The notes beneath the pieces are model-generated. The model did no database searches, was not told the origin of the DNA, and saw only the letters and a list, made by a program, of their open reading frames with translations. Of a stretch of 64,000 bases of DNA, positions 8,342 through 17,242 are shown in pieces (positions within the stretch are counted from its first letter, which is position 1; each line of letters starts with the position of its first letter). Source of the DNA: Actinokineospora xionganensis (GTDB lineage: Bacteria; Actinomycetota; Actinomycetes; Mycobacteriales; Pseudonocardiaceae); assembly GCF_014323725.1 (NCBI RefSeq), contig NZ_JABVED010000011.1:1-64000 (forward strand), in the 5' to 3' direction. A program made the position numbers and the translations under genes.

Positions 8342-9718
8342 ATGTACCTCGCCCGCGTGACACTGCGGAACATCCGCGGCTTCTCCGGCGCGCGCGACGT
8401 CGACCTGCCACTCACCCGACCGGACGGCTCGCACGCGGGCTGGACGGTGATCGCGGGCCGCAACGGATCCGGCAAGACGTCCCTGCTGCGGGGCATCGCC
8501 CTCGCGGTCAGCGGACCGGCCGTGGCCCGCAGTCTCGTGCCCGACTTCGAGAACTGGGTGACGGTGGGGTGCCGCGAGGCCTCCGCCCAGGTCCGCATCG
8601 CCTACGACCCGGTCTATGACCGGTTCTACGGAAAGGGCAGGCTGCCTGCCCGCGACTTCGGCGCGGGCCTGCAGTGGACCTACCCGGACGACCGTGATGA
8701 TGGCGCTGACGACGGCAGGCGCACCAACCAGCCGTCGATGGCGGCCGCGGGCAGCCCCAGCAGCCGCAGCCAGTTCGTCGCCCGTGGTCCGTGGCAGGAC
8801 AACCCCGGCGGGTGGTTCTGCGCGGCCTACGGGCCGTTCCGCAGGCTGGTCGGCGGGGCCGGTGACGCGCAGCGGCTGATGCTCAGCCCCGGCCCGGTCG
8901 CCCGGCTCGTCAGCCTCTTCCATGAGGACGCCTCGCTCGCCGAGGGTGTCGGGTGGCTCATCGAGCAGCACCTGCGAACCCTCGAACAGCGGCCCGGCGC
9001 CGAGGAGCTCAAGGAAGCGGCACTGGAAATTCTGGCCAACGGACTGCTACCGGACGGTTATCGGATCGAGAAGGTCGATTCCGACGGCCTGTGGGTGGCC
9101 AATGGCGACAAACGATTCCCGTTGCGCGAAATGAGTGACGGTTACCGAACGGTAGCGGCACTCGTTGTCGACTTGTTGAAGCAGATCAACGACGCGTATG
9201 GGACCATTCCGGTGAATAATGACTCCGGGATCACCGCGGTCACCGCACCCGGAGTGGTCATCATCGATGAGGTGGACGCCCACCTGCACGTCTCCTGGCA
9301 GAAGCGTATCGGCGGCTGGCTCAAGTCTCATTTTCCCAACATTCAATTCATCGTCACCACCCATAGCCCCTACATTTGCCAGGCCGCCGACCCCGGTGGT
9401 CTGATCCGCCTCGCCGGTCCTGACCAGGAAGAACCTCCTTCCGTGGTCGGTCAGGACCTGTATGAGCGCATCGTTTTCGGCAGCGGGGACGACGCGGTGC
9501 TCTCTGACCTTTTCGGGCTGGATACGCCATACTCGGAGAAGGCGCAGTCATTGCGCCGCGAACTCGTCGATCTCGAGGTCGCGGTTGTCAGTGATGTGGC
9601 CGACGAAGAGCAGGAACGGCGCTATCTACAGTTGCGGGAATTGCTTGAGAGTTCACCCGTGGCCAGGGTGGGAGAGGTGACTGCCCGGCTGCACGAAGCG
9701 GGAGCTGCCGGCGCGTGA
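8342..9718 (+). CDS. SMC/OLD-like AAA ATPase of an ATPase-HNH pair (PtuA-like candidate)
   Basis: 458 residues. Walker A GRNGSGKT at 39-46 after an opening typical of AAA_21/RecF-like ATPases (VTLRNIRGFSG). A signature-like segment LREMSDGYRTVAALV lies before Walker B (VVIIDEVDAHLH, about 305-316); a switch/sensor TTHSPYI follows. There is no TOPRIM domain, so it is not an OLD nuclease. Its GTGA stop/start overlap with an HNH nuclease gene matches the two-gene layout of Septu (PtuA ATPase + PtuB HNH) and related defence modules; that assignment is inferred. GC falls visibly over about 9,020-9,700 compared with flanking genes, suggesting acquisition. GGAGAGGGG upstream of the ATG. Confidence 0.82.
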   Translation: MYLARVTLRNIRGFSGARDVDLPLTRPDGSHAGWTVIAGRNGSGKTSLLRGIALAVSGPAVARSLVPDFENWVTVGCREASAQVRIAYDPVYDRFYGKGRLPARDFGAGLQWTYPDDRDDGADDGRRTNQPSMAAAGSPSSRSQFVARGPWQDNPGGWFCAAYGPFRRLVGGAGDAQRLMLSPGPVARLVSLFHEDASLAEGVGWLIEQHLRTLEQRPGAEELKEAALEILANGLLPDGYRIEKVDSDGLWVANGDKRFPLREMSDGYRTVAALVVDLLKQINDAYGTIPVNNDSGITAVTAPGVVIIDEVDAHLHVSWQKRIGGWLKSHFPNIQFIVTTHSPYICQAADPGGLIRLAGPDQEEPPSVVGQDLYERIVFGSGDDAVLSDLFGLDTPYSEKAQSLRRELVDLEVAVVSDVADEEQERRYLQLRELLESSPVARVGEVTARLHEAGAAGA

Positions 9719-10452
9719 TTCGCATCGCTCGCGTCACTTTGCACTCGACAACAACGGACCGACTATCGGACCTGACCAACAAAATCTCCGCCGTCCGCCG
9801 CGCGGAACGTGTGGCGTCGGCCCGCGCCTTCTGGCGGACGAATTCCGCGGTGAAAGGCTCCTTGCGTGAGGCGCTGGCCTACATGGCGCCCGGTGTCCAG
9901 CGGTGCATGTACTGCGGCGACAGCCTCGGCGCCGACATCGACCACTTCGACCCGCTCTCCCGTTCCCCGCTGCGGACCTTCGACTGGCTCAACCATCTCC
10001 TCGCCTGTTCGGTGTGCAACAGCCATCAGAAGCGCGACCGGTTCCCCGTCGACGAGGACGGCAGGCCGCTGCTCGTCGACCCGACCAGCGAAGACCCGTT
10101 CGACCACCTCCTGCTGTCGCTGTCGGTCGGCGAATACCGGGCGCTGACCCCGAAGGGGACCGCGACGATCGAGGTGTTCGGGCTCAACCGCGCGCTGCTC
10201 GTGCGCGGCCGCGAGCAGGCCAGGCGGGTCGTCGTGGCGAGCCTGCGCGGCTGGGAGCGGGCGCGGGCCCGCGATGACGAGCCGGACATGGAGGAGTGCG
10301 TCCTCACCATCCGCGAGCAGCCCTTCGCCGACGTGTGCCACGCGATGCTGCGCCAGGCCGACGTGCCGCGCGCCGAGATCGTCTTCGGCCGCGACCGCGA
10401 CGTCCTGCCCACGCTGCGCGATCCCCGGCTCCGCGCGTGTTTGGCCAGGTGA
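9715..10452 (+). CDS. HNH endonuclease partner of the AAA ATPase (PtuB-like candidate)
   Basis: 245 residues, GTG start overlapping the ATPase stop (GTGA). The nuclease core is at 64-110: zinc-ribbon cysteines C64/C67 (CMYCGD) and C98/C101 (CSVCNSHQK), HNH histidine H77 in DIDHFDP, N93 and H104. The rest is helical and charged with no other recognised domain. In Septu-type systems the ATPase and HNH subunits form a complex that degrades DNA after a phage trigger. All expected catalytic residues are present. The next gene (10494) belongs to the core locus and is not part of the cassette. Confidence 0.82.
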   Translation: MIRIARVTLHSTTTDRLSDLTNKISAVRRAERVASARAFWRTNSAVKGSLREALAYMAPGVQRCMYCGDSLGADIDHFDPLSRSPLRTFDWLNHLLACSVCNSHQKRDRFPVDEDGRPLLVDPTSEDPFDHLLLSLSVGEYRALTPKGTATIEVFGLNRALLVRGREQARRVVVASLRGWERARARDDEPDMEECVLTIREQPFADVCHAMLRQADVPRAEIVFGRDRDVLPTLRDPRLRACLAR

Positions 10453-10493
10453 CTCCGTTTCCCGTGCGGCCCTCCATCTGGCAGGCTTGAGGG

Positions 10494-11351
10494 GTGTTGC
10501 GGCTTGCAGGAGCGCGGCTGCTCGACGAACGGGACGGTCAGGCGGTGCGCGCGGTGCTCACCGCCGACCCCGTGGCGTCCTGCATGGTCGCCTCCCGAGT
10601 CGAATCGGTCGGTCTGGACCCGTGGCGCCTGGGTGGCGAGGTCTGGGGCTGCGAGGCCCGCGGGCTGCGCCCGGTGAGCAGGCTCGAAGCCCTCTGCTTC
10701 GCCGGCCCCAATCTGATTCCCTTACGCGGCAAGCGCTCCGCCTTGCAGGCCTTCGCCGAGCGGGCGCTGCGCAGACGCCGGATGTGCTCGTCGATGGTCG
10801 GCCCCGCCGAGCAGGTGCTCGGCCTGTGGTCGGAACTGGAGTCCGACTGGGGCCCGGCCCGTGAGGTCCGTGCCGACCAGCCGCTGATGGCGATCTCCAC
10901 CCCGCCCGTCACCGCGCCCGACCCTCTGGTCCGCCCGGTCCGGCCCGATGAGCTCGACCGCTACCTGCCCGCCGCCATCGCGATGTTCATCGAGGAGGTC
11001 GGCGTCGACCCCCGCATCGGAGATGGCGGGTCCGGTTATCGCGCGCGGGTCGCCGAACTGATCGCGGGCGGGCGCGCGTTCGCCCGGTTCGAGGGCGGCG
11101 ACGTCGTGTTCAAGGCGGAGATCGGCGCGCTGTCGAGCGCGGTGGGCCAGATCCAAGGGGTGTGGGTGCATCCCGACCGCCGCGGTGAGGGGCTCGGCAG
11201 CGCGGGCACCGCCGCGGTGGTGCACCGGTTGGTCGACGGAATGGGCCGCACCGCGAGCCTCTACGTGAACTCCTACAACTCCGCCGCGCGGGCCGCGTAC
11301 ACGCGCATCGGGTTCGCGCAGGTCGGCCAGTACGCGACTGTGTTGTTCTGA
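10494..11351 (+). CDS. GNAT acetyltransferase with N-terminal DUF4081-like domain
   Basis: 285 residues. The N-terminal half (LAGARLLDERDGQAVRAVLT, ASCMVASRVESVG) resembles the DUF4081 domain; the C-terminal half is a GNAT fold with the acetyl-CoA loop QIQGVWVHPDRRGEGLGSAG and the late NSYNSAARAAYTRIGF motif. This is the usual gene after ispG in actinobacteria (Rv2867c-like). Substrate unknown. A -10-like CAGGCT (10482-10487) ends 6 nt before the GTG start, indicating its own leaderless promoter after the inserted cassette. Confidence 0.85.
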   Translation: MLRLAGARLLDERDGQAVRAVLTADPVASCMVASRVESVGLDPWRLGGEVWGCEARGLRPVSRLEALCFAGPNLIPLRGKRSALQAFAERALRRRRMCSSMVGPAEQVLGLWSELESDWGPAREVRADQPLMAISTPPVTAPDPLVRPVRPDELDRYLPAAIAMFIEEVGVDPRIGDGGSGYRARVAELIAGGRAFARFEGGDVVFKAEIGALSSAVGQIQGVWVHPDRRGEGLGSAGTAAVVHRLVDGMGRTASLYVNSYNSAARAAYTRIGFAQVGQYATVLF

Positions 11352-11397
11352 GGAGATCCCGCACGAGCCTCACACGGCGCCGGGCATACTGCGGGGC

Positions 11398-13203
11398 GTG
11401 CGCGTCTCCTTCAGCCGCCCCGCCGCTCTCCTCGCCGCGCTGGTGGCCGTCCTCCCGCTGACCGCTTGCGCCTTCGGATCCGACTCCGGTCCCAAGGACG
11501 CGGCCGACCAGTTCGTCGCCGCGTTCGCGGGCGGCGACACCGTGACCGCCTCCCAGCACACGGATTCCGCCGAGTCGGCCAAGGCGCTGATGGACAAGGT
11601 GCGCGGCGGGATCAAGCCCTCGACGGTGATCGCGCACGTCAAGGACGTCGCGAAGGTCGAAGGTGAGCCGACGGCGAAGGCGACCTACGAGATCACCTGG
11701 GACCTCGGCCGCGGCAGGCTCTGGACCTACACGAGCACCTTCGACCTGCGCACCGAGAACGACGCGTGGAAGGTGCACTGGGAGCCCAGCGTCCTGCACC
11801 CCAAGCTCGCCGCGCAGCAGACGATCGCCGTGCGCGACATCGAGGCGTCGCTCGCCCCGGTGCTCGACCGCGACGGCACCCCCGTGCTGCAACCCGAACG
11901 GGTGATCTCGGTGCTGTTCGACCAGGGTAAGGCGGGCGACGCCAACGCCATCGCCGGGCAGCTGGCAGGCGCCCTTTCCGGGATCGACCCGACGATCACC
12001 CAGGCGTCCATCCTCGAAGGCGCGACCAAGGCGGGCGCAAAGGCTTACCAGGTCGTGGCGCTGCGCGACGGCGACTACCAGAAGGTCCGGGCGCAGATCT
12101 ACGAGTTGCAGGGCGTCCGCTTCACCGCCGAGTCGCGGCTGCTGCCGGTGGACAAGGCGCTGGCGCCCACGCTCCTGCCGGGCATCCGCAAGCTCGTCGA
12201 GCAGGAGGTCGAGGGCGCGGCCGGGTGGAGCGTGCACACCGTGGACGGCGCGGGCGCAGACGTCGAGGAGCTGTTCAGCAAGCCTGCCGAGACCGCCACC
12301 GCGGTGCGGGTCGCGATGAGCAAGCAAGTGCAGAGCGCCGCCCAGGCGGCGATCGCGGGCGAGGCGACGCCGTCGATGATCGTGGCGATTCAGCCATCGA
12401 CCGGCGATATCCTCGCCGTCGCGCAGAACGCGCCCGCCGACGCCCAGGGCCAGCTCGCGCTCACCGGCCGTTATCCGCCGGGCTCCACGTTCAAGATCGT
12501 CACCGCCGCCGCCGCCCTGAAGTCCGGCAAGGCCGCCGCGGACACCCCGCTGGGCTGCCCGGGAACGAAGGTCATCGATGGCCGGGAGATCCCCAACAGC
12601 GGCAAGTTCGACAAGGGTGTCATCCCCCTGCACTCGGCGTTCGCCTTCTCGTGCAACACCACGTTCGCCGAGTTGGCGGTGGCCATGGCGCCCGACGAGC
12701 TGACGACCATGGCCAAGCAGCTCGGCCTCGGTGTCGACTACGTGGTGCCGGGCTTCACCACCATCACCGGTTCGGTCCCGCCCGCCACGGGCAAGGTCGA
12801 GCGCGCCGAGGACGGGTTCGGCCAGGGCAGGGTCGTCGCCAGCCCGTTCGGCATGGCGGTCGTGGCCGCCACCGTGGCGTCCGGGTCGGTGCCCAAGCCG
12901 GTCCTGGTGCGCGGCGCGGAGACCAAGTCCGACACGGTGCCGGACGCGGTGCCCGCGGCGGTGCTCGGCGCCGTGCGGGAGATGATGCGCGAGGTCGTCA
13001 CCGGCGGAACAGCGGGCGCGCTCGGCCCGTATGGGGACGTCCGTGGCAAGACCGGCACCGCGCAGTTCGGCGACGGCACGCACTCGCACGGCTGGTTCGT
13101 GGGCTACCGCGGCGACCTCGCCTTCGCGGTGTTGCTGACCGATGTCGGCCAGTCGGGCACGGCCGTGCAGGCCACGGCGAGGTTCCTCGGCGCGGTCGGC
13201 TGA
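11398..13203 (+). CDS. Penicillin-binding lipoprotein transpeptidase (class B PBP, MecA_N type)
   Basis: 601 residues. Lipoprotein signal with lipobox LTAC (Cys24), then an NTF2-like MecA_N domain (about 30-150), a dimerisation domain, and a transpeptidase domain with the three active-site motifs S363TFK366, S418CN420 and K551TG. It should cross-link peptidoglycan on the outer membrane face and bind beta-lactams. It corresponds by position and domain order to M. tuberculosis Rv2864c. CATACT lies 7 nt before the GTG start, so the mRNA may be leaderless. Confidence 0.92.
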   Translation: MRVSFSRPAALLAALVAVLPLTACAFGSDSGPKDAADQFVAAFAGGDTVTASQHTDSAESAKALMDKVRGGIKPSTVIAHVKDVAKVEGEPTAKATYEITWDLGRGRLWTYTSTFDLRTENDAWKVHWEPSVLHPKLAAQQTIAVRDIEASLAPVLDRDGTPVLQPERVISVLFDQGKAGDANAIAGQLAGALSGIDPTITQASILEGATKAGAKAYQVVALRDGDYQKVRAQIYELQGVRFTAESRLLPVDKALAPTLLPGIRKLVEQEVEGAAGWSVHTVDGAGADVEELFSKPAETATAVRVAMSKQVQSAAQAAIAGEATPSMIVAIQPSTGDILAVAQNAPADAQGQLALTGRYPPGSTFKIVTAAAALKSGKAAADTPLGCPGTKVIDGREIPNSGKFDKGVIPLHSAFAFSCNTTFAELAVAMAPDELTTMAKQLGLGVDYVVPGFTTITGSVPPATGKVERAEDGFGQGRVVASPFGMAVVAATVASGSVPKPVLVRGAETKSDTVPDAVPAAVLGAVREMMREVVTGGTAGALGPYGDVRGKTGTAQFGDGTHSHGWFVGYRGDLAFAVLLTDVGQSGTAVQATARFLGAVG

Positions 13204-13224
13204 GCGGGTCGTAGGCTGGTAGGC

Positions 13225-14082
13225 ATGTCTGTGCGTGCTCCACTGAAGCCGGGAGAGCAGTCGCCTCGCCGCGTCGTGCCCTCCACCATCGCCCGTCCCG
13301 AGTACGTCGACCGGCCCGCGCCCCGGAAGAACACCGACCCGTGGGTGCAGCCGCCGGAGGTCGTCGAGGCGATGCGGGTGGCCGGGCGGATCGCCGCGCA
13401 GGCGCTGCAGGAGGGCGGCAAGGCCGTCAAGCCGGGCGCGACCACCGACGACGTCGACGCGGTCGTGCACGAGTACCTGCTCGACCACCACGCCTACCCG
13501 TCGACGCTGGGCTACCGCGGCTTTCCGAAGTCCTGCTGCGTCTCGCTCAACGAGGTCATCTGCCACGGCATCCCCGACTCGACGGTGATCGAGGACGGCG
13601 ACATCGTCAACATCGACGTCACCGCGTTCATCGGCGGCGTGCACGGCGACACCAACGCGACGTTCCTCGCGGGCGAGGTCGCCGAGGAGGCCCGGCTGCT
13701 CGTCGAGCGCACCCACGAGGCGACGATGCGCGCGATCAAGGCCGTGCGGCCGGGTCGCGCGATCAACGTGATCGGCCGCGTCATCGAGGCTTACGCGAAG
13801 CGCTTCGGCTACGGCGTGGTGCGCGACTTCACCGGCCACGGCATCGGCACGTCGTTCCACAGTGGACTGGTGATCCTGCACTACGACGAGCCCACGGTCA
13901 CCACGATGATCGAGCCCGGCATGACGTTCACGATCGAGCCGATGATCACCCTCGGCGGCATCGACTACGACATCTGGGACGACGACTGGACGGTCACGAC
14001 CAAGGACAAGAGCTGGACCGCCCAGTTCGAGCACACCATCGTCGTCACCGACACCGGCTCCGAGATCCTCACCCTGCCTTAG
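13225..14082 (+). CDS. map: Methionine aminopeptidase type Ic
   Basis: 285 residues. Removes the initiator methionine. The five metal ligands are at D131, D142, H205, E238 and E269 with H114 in the active site; these numbers coincide with M. tuberculosis MetAP1c. The N-terminal 40 residues form the proline-rich extension ([15 protein letters not shown]) that in type Ic enzymes contacts the ribosome. A -10 box TAGGCT (13212-13217) ends 7 nt before the ATG: leaderless. The stop codon lies inside a 15-bp hairpin shared with the convergent gene. Confidence 0.96.
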   Translation: MSVRAPLKPGEQSPRRVVPSTIARPEYVDRPAPRKNTDPWVQPPEVVEAMRVAGRIAAQALQEGGKAVKPGATTDDVDAVVHEYLLDHHAYPSTLGYRGFPKSCCVSLNEVICHGIPDSTVIEDGDIVNIDVTAFIGGVHGDTNATFLAGEVAEEARLLVERTHEATMRAIKAVRPGRAINVIGRVIEAYAKRFGYGVVRDFTGHGIGTSFHSGLVILHYDEPTVTTMIEPGMTFTIEPMITLGGIDYDIWDDDWTVTTKDKSWTAQFEHTIVVTDTGSEILTLP

Positions 14083-14121
14083 GTCGTGTCCTGCGTGCCG
14101 AACTCACAGGACACGACCTAA
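14079..14121. terminator. Bidirectional terminator hairpin containing both stop codons
   Basis: Perfect 15-bp stem TTAGGTCGTGTCCTG / CAGGACACGACCTAA with a 13-nt loop. The TAG of map (14080-14082) is in the left arm and the TAG of the minus-strand hydrolase (14118-14120) is in the right arm, so the structure serves both convergent genes symmetrically. Confidence 0.8.
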
Positions 14122-14807
14122 AGCACTTCCAGGACGGCCGCGGCGACCGGCCCCGGATCGGTCGCCGGGGCGAGGTGGTGCGAGTCGAGGACGCGGGTCG
14201 GCCAGCCCAGCTCACGGGCCTGGGTCAGCTCGTCGGTGTAGGCCTCGGAGAGGCAGACGTAGCTCGAGGGCCCGGACCACTCCACGCTCGGCCGCGCCTC
14301 CTTGAGGAACGCGATCGGGACCTCCGGTGCCTCGTCGGCGATCTCCGCGCGCAAGGCCTCGTCGTGGACCAGGTCGGGCAGCGGGTCCGCGTCGAACCAG
14401 TCCGGCCAGCGGGGGAGCCTGCCGTTGCGGCTGATCTTGTACAGCCCGTCGTAGACCTCGGGGGACACCGTCTCGCGCCAGCTCCGACCCGGCGTCGGCA
14501 GACCGGCGTCGAGGTAGACCAGACCCGCGACCGCGTCTTCCAGGTCCTCGGCGAACGCGGGCAGCAGCGGCCCGGCGGCGCTGTGGCCGACGAGCACCAC
14601 CGGCCCGGTGAGCGCCACGTCGGACAGGGCGTCGGCGAACGCGCCGATGAGACGCTGGTGGACGGGTGAGGCGACGACGCTGAGGCGCAGGTCCAGCAGG
14701 ACCGCGGGATGCCCGAGAGCGGCGAGTGCGTCGGCGAGCGGCCGCAGGCTGGCGGGCCCGAGGAACGGGCTGTGCACCAGGACGGCGGTGACGGGTGCGG
14801 CGGGCAT
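14118..14807 (-). CDS. Alpha/beta-hydrolase family protein
   Basis: 229 residues from the ATG at 14807; the longer frame upstream would overlap cobQ and lacks homology. Opening strand AVLVHSPFLGP, nucleophile elbow GHSAAGP, and a late DSHHLAPATDP with the likely catalytic His. No signal peptide, so cytosolic. M. tuberculosis has a hydrolase (Rv2854) next to mtr, and this may be its counterpart, but the substrate is unknown. Divergent from cobQ, 49 nt apart. Confidence 0.82.
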   Translation of the reverse strand: MPAAPVTAVLVHSPFLGPASLRPLADALAALGHPAVLLDLRLSVVASPVHQRLIGAFADALSDVALTGPVVLVGHSAAGPLLPAFAEDLEDAVAGLVYLDAGLPTPGRSWRETVSPEVYDGLYKISRNGRLPRWPDWFDADPLPDLVHDEALRAEIADEAPEVPIAFLKEARPSVEWSGPSSYVCLSEAYTDELTQARELGWPTRVLDSHHLAPATDPGPVAAAVLEVL

Positions 14808-14856
14808 AACGGGGATGATGGCAGCCTGGCCCGACGAAAGGTGAGGGGACGGTCGA

Positions 14857-16377
14857 ATGTCCGGAGCGTTGTTGGTCGCGGGGACGACCTCGGACGCGGG
14901 CAAAAGCGTCCTCGTGGCGGGTCTGTGCCGGTGGCTGGCCCGCTCCGGGGTGCGGGTGGCGCCGTTCAAGGCGCAGAACATGTCCAACAACTCGATGGTC
15001 ACCCCCGACGGCGGCGAGATCGGCCGGGCTCAGGCGCTGCAGGCGGCGGCGTGCGGGATCGAGCCGAGCGTCCGGTTCAACCCGGTGCTGCTCAAGCCCG
15101 GGTCCGACCGCAGTTCGCAGGTCGTGGTCCTGGGCAGACCGGTCGGCGTCACCACGGCGCTGTCGTATCGCGCGCGCAAGAGCGAGCTGATGGAGACCGT
15201 CCTGGCGACCCTGGCCGACCTGCGCTCGGACTACGAGGTCGTGGTCTGCGAAGGCGCGGGTTCACCCACGGAGATCAACCTGCGGGCCAGTGACATCGCC
15301 AACATGGGCCTGGCCCGGGCGGCGAACCTGCCGGTCCTGGTCGTCGGCGACATCGACCGCGGTGGTGTCTTCGCTCACCTCTTCGGCACCCTGGCCCTGC
15401 TCGACCCGGCCGACCAGGCGTTGATCTCGGGCTTCGTCATCAACAAGTTCCGCGGCGACCCGGCCCTGCTGGAGCCCGGTCTGCGTCAGCTGCACTCGTT
15501 GACCGGCCGCGATGTCCTCGGTGTGGTCCCGTGGTCCGAAGACCTCTGGCTCGACGCCGAGGACTCCCTGTCGTACGCCGCCGACGGTGTCGTCGGCCGC
15601 CCCGCGCCCCCGGTCGGCACCCAGTGGCTCCGGGTGGCCGTGGTCCGCCTTCCGCGCATCTCGAACGCCACGGATGTCGAGGCGCTGGCCTGCGAGCCCG
15701 GCGTGTCGGTCCGGTTCGTCACCGAGCCGTCCCGGCTCGCGGACGCCGACCTGATCGTCCTGCCCGGCTCCAAGTCCACAGTGGACGACCTCGGCTGGCT
15801 CCGGCGCACCGGCCTGGCCGACGCGGTCATGGCCCATGCCCGACGCGGCCTGCCGGTGGTCGGTATCTGTGGTGGCTTCCAGATGCTCGGCACCGGCATC
15901 GACGACCGCGTCGAATCCGGCGCGGGCGCCGTGGAGGCGTTGGGGCTGCTGGACGTGGACGTGGAATTCGCCGCGGAGAAGGTCCTGACGCGTCCACAGG
16001 GGACGGTGTTCGGCGAACCGGCGGTCGGCTACGAGATTCACCACGGCCGGGTCACCCGGTGCGAACACGAGGGTCTTGTGGCCCTGCCCGACGGCTCGAC
16101 CGAGGGCGTGGTCGACGGCGCGATCCTCGGCACCCACTGGCACGGCCTCCTGGAGAACGACGACGCCCGCCGCGCGATCCTGCGCTGGGCGGCCGAGTGG
16201 TCCGGCCGCGACGGCTTCAAACCCGCCTCGGACACCTCGTTCGCCACCGCCCGAGCCACCCAACTCGACATCCTCGGCGACCTGGTCGAAAACCACCTCG
16301 ACACCACCGCGATCCGCCGTCTCATCGACAACGGCCCCCCAACCCCCCTCCCCTTCATCCCCCCAGGCGCCCCCTAA
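14857..16377 (+). CDS. cobQ: Cobyric acid synthase
   Basis: 506 residues. Amidates four side chains of adenosylcobyrinic acid a,c-diamide in B12 synthesis, using glutamine and ATP. N-terminal P-loop-like TTSDAGKS and [10 protein letters not shown]-terminal class-I glutamine amidotransferase with nucleophile C338 ([11 protein letters not shown]) and His in [23 protein letters not shown] precedes the ATG. It stands alone here: cobM, cobL and cysG are 10-32 kb away. No cobalamin riboswitch was recognised upstream (49 nt only). The gene ends just before the long inverted repeat. Confidence 0.95.
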   Translation: MSGALLVAGTTSDAGKSVLVAGLCRWLARSGVRVAPFKAQNMSNNSMVTPDGGEIGRAQALQAAACGIEPSVRFNPVLLKPGSDRSSQVVVLGRPVGVTTALSYRARKSELMETVLATLADLRSDYEVVVCEGAGSPTEINLRASDIANMGLARAANLPVLVVGDIDRGGVFAHLFGTLALLDPADQALISGFVINKFRGDPALLEPGLRQLHSLTGRDVLGVVPWSEDLWLDAEDSLSYAADGVVGRPAPPVGTQWLRVAVVRLPRISNATDVEALACEPGVSVRFVTEPSRLADADLIVLPGSKSTVDDLGWLRRTGLADAVMAHARRGLPVVGICGGFQMLGTGIDDRVESGAGAVEALGLLDVDVEFAAEKVLTRPQGTVFGEPAVGYEIHHGRVTRCEHEGLVALPDGSTEGVVDGAILGTHWHGLLENDDARRAILRWAAEWSGRDGFKPASDTSFATARATQLDILGDLVENHLDTTAIRRLIDNGPPTPLPFIPPGAP

Positions 16378-16378
16378 C

Positions 16379-16546
16379 CGCGAGTCCCACGTTCAAAACA
16401 ATGAGTTCCACGTTCAGGACAGTGAGTTCCACGTTCGCGACGCCGTGTGTTGGTTCAGACCCAAGGTTTGGTTGGGTTATGCCGTCGCGAACGTGGAACT
16501 CACTGTCCTGAACGTGGAACTCATTGTTTTGAACGTGGGACTCGCG
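16379..16546. repeat. Perfect 64-bp inverted repeat made of 21-bp units, between convergent genes
   Basis: Arms 16379-16442 and 16483-16546 are exact reverse complements (64 of 64) around a 40-nt loop. Each arm has three copies of the core GAACGTGGAACTC (the outermost is GAACGTGGGACTC), spaced 21 bp apart by 8-bp linkers, about two helical turns. It fills the gap between cobQ (+) and the gntR gene (-). A transcript from either side could fold into a very long hairpin, so termination is one likely effect. The same 13-bp core recurs with the same period at 59395-59457. Confidence 0.92.
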
Positions 16547-16558
16547 ACTTTGCCGGGG

Positions 16559-17242
16559 TCAGGGGGTGTCGAGGTCGGCAAGGAGTTCGTCGAGGAAGCC
16601 TGCTGCCTCGGCCGCCGCGCGGTTCGCGTCCTGGTCTCGGATGGCGTTGAGCAGCTGCCGGTGGTCGACGTTGGCCTTGCTCGGCGTGGTGCGGACCGTG
16701 CTCGCCACCGAAGCGCGCACAACCTCCGTCAGCCCCTGGTACAGCTCCGCGAGCAGCTGGTTGTGCGAGCACCGGACCACGGCGAGGTGGAAAGCCGCGT
16801 CCTTGTCGACGCCCACCTCGTAGTCCTTCGCCTCCATCGCCCGCTCCCGCGCGTCGAGCAGCGTGGTCAGCTCAGCCAGCTCCGCGTCCGTGCGGCTGCT
16901 CGCCGCCAGGCGGGCGCCCTCGACCTCCAAGGTGCGCCTGACCTGCAGGACATCACGCAGCTCAGTGCCCGCCAACCGGCGGACGGCGCCCGAGAACTCG
17001 CTGGTCGCCCGCACGAACGTGCCGTCGCCCTGCCGGACTTCCAGCAGACCCGCGTGGGACAGCGCCCGAACGGCCTCCCGGACCGTGTTCCGGCCTACGC
17101 CCAGGGCCGTGACCAGCTCGGGCTCGGTGGGGATGCGCTCGCCCACCTTCCATTCGGCGTCCGCGATCGCCGTGCGCATCTGCTCGATCACCTGGTCCAC
17201 CAGACCGGCTCGCCGAGTCGTCGCCAACGGCACCGCGCTCAT
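16559..17242 (-). CDS. GntR family transcriptional regulator (FCD/FadR subgroup)
   Basis: 227 residues from the ATG at 17242. N-terminal winged HTH (about 10-75) with ERIPTEPELVTALGVGRNTV and VREAVRALSHAGLLEVRQG; C-terminal all-helical FCD domain with likely metal-binding His (DKDAAFHLAVVRCSHN, VDHRQLL). Such regulators bind small organic acids. The start overlaps the mtr stop (ATGA), so it is co-transcribed with mycothione reductase and probably made from the same mRNA. A longer upstream frame runs inside mtr and is a shadow. The 64-bp inverted repeat lies just past its stop. Confidence 0.88.
   Translation of the reverse strand: MSAVPLATTRRAGLVDQVIEQMRTAIADAEWKVGERIPTEPELVTALGVGRNTVREAVRALSHAGLLEVRQGDGTFVRATSEFSGAVRRLAGTELRDVLQVRRTLEVEGARLAASSRTDAELAELTTLLDARERAMEAKDYEVGVDKDAAFHLAVVRCSHNQLLAELYQGLTEVVRASVASTVRTTPSKANVDHRQLLNAIRDQDANRAAAEAAGFLDELLADLDTP

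Noticed and set aside
8342-9718. OLD-family nuclease
   Set aside because: Has the ATPase part but no TOPRIM domain; the nuclease is the separate HNH gene.
11110-14034. 974-codon minus-strand open frame
   Set aside because: It lies opposite the PBP lipoprotein and map genes, has Arg/Asp/His-rich composition typical of the antisense frame of high-GC genes, and no recognisable domain.
14808-14856. Cobalamin riboswitch before cobQ
   Set aside because: Only 49 nt are available and no B12-box-like sequence is visible.
16379-16546. CRISPR array
   Set aside because: Units are 21 bp with 8-bp linkers that are not unique spacers, and no cas genes are present; it is an inverted repeat.
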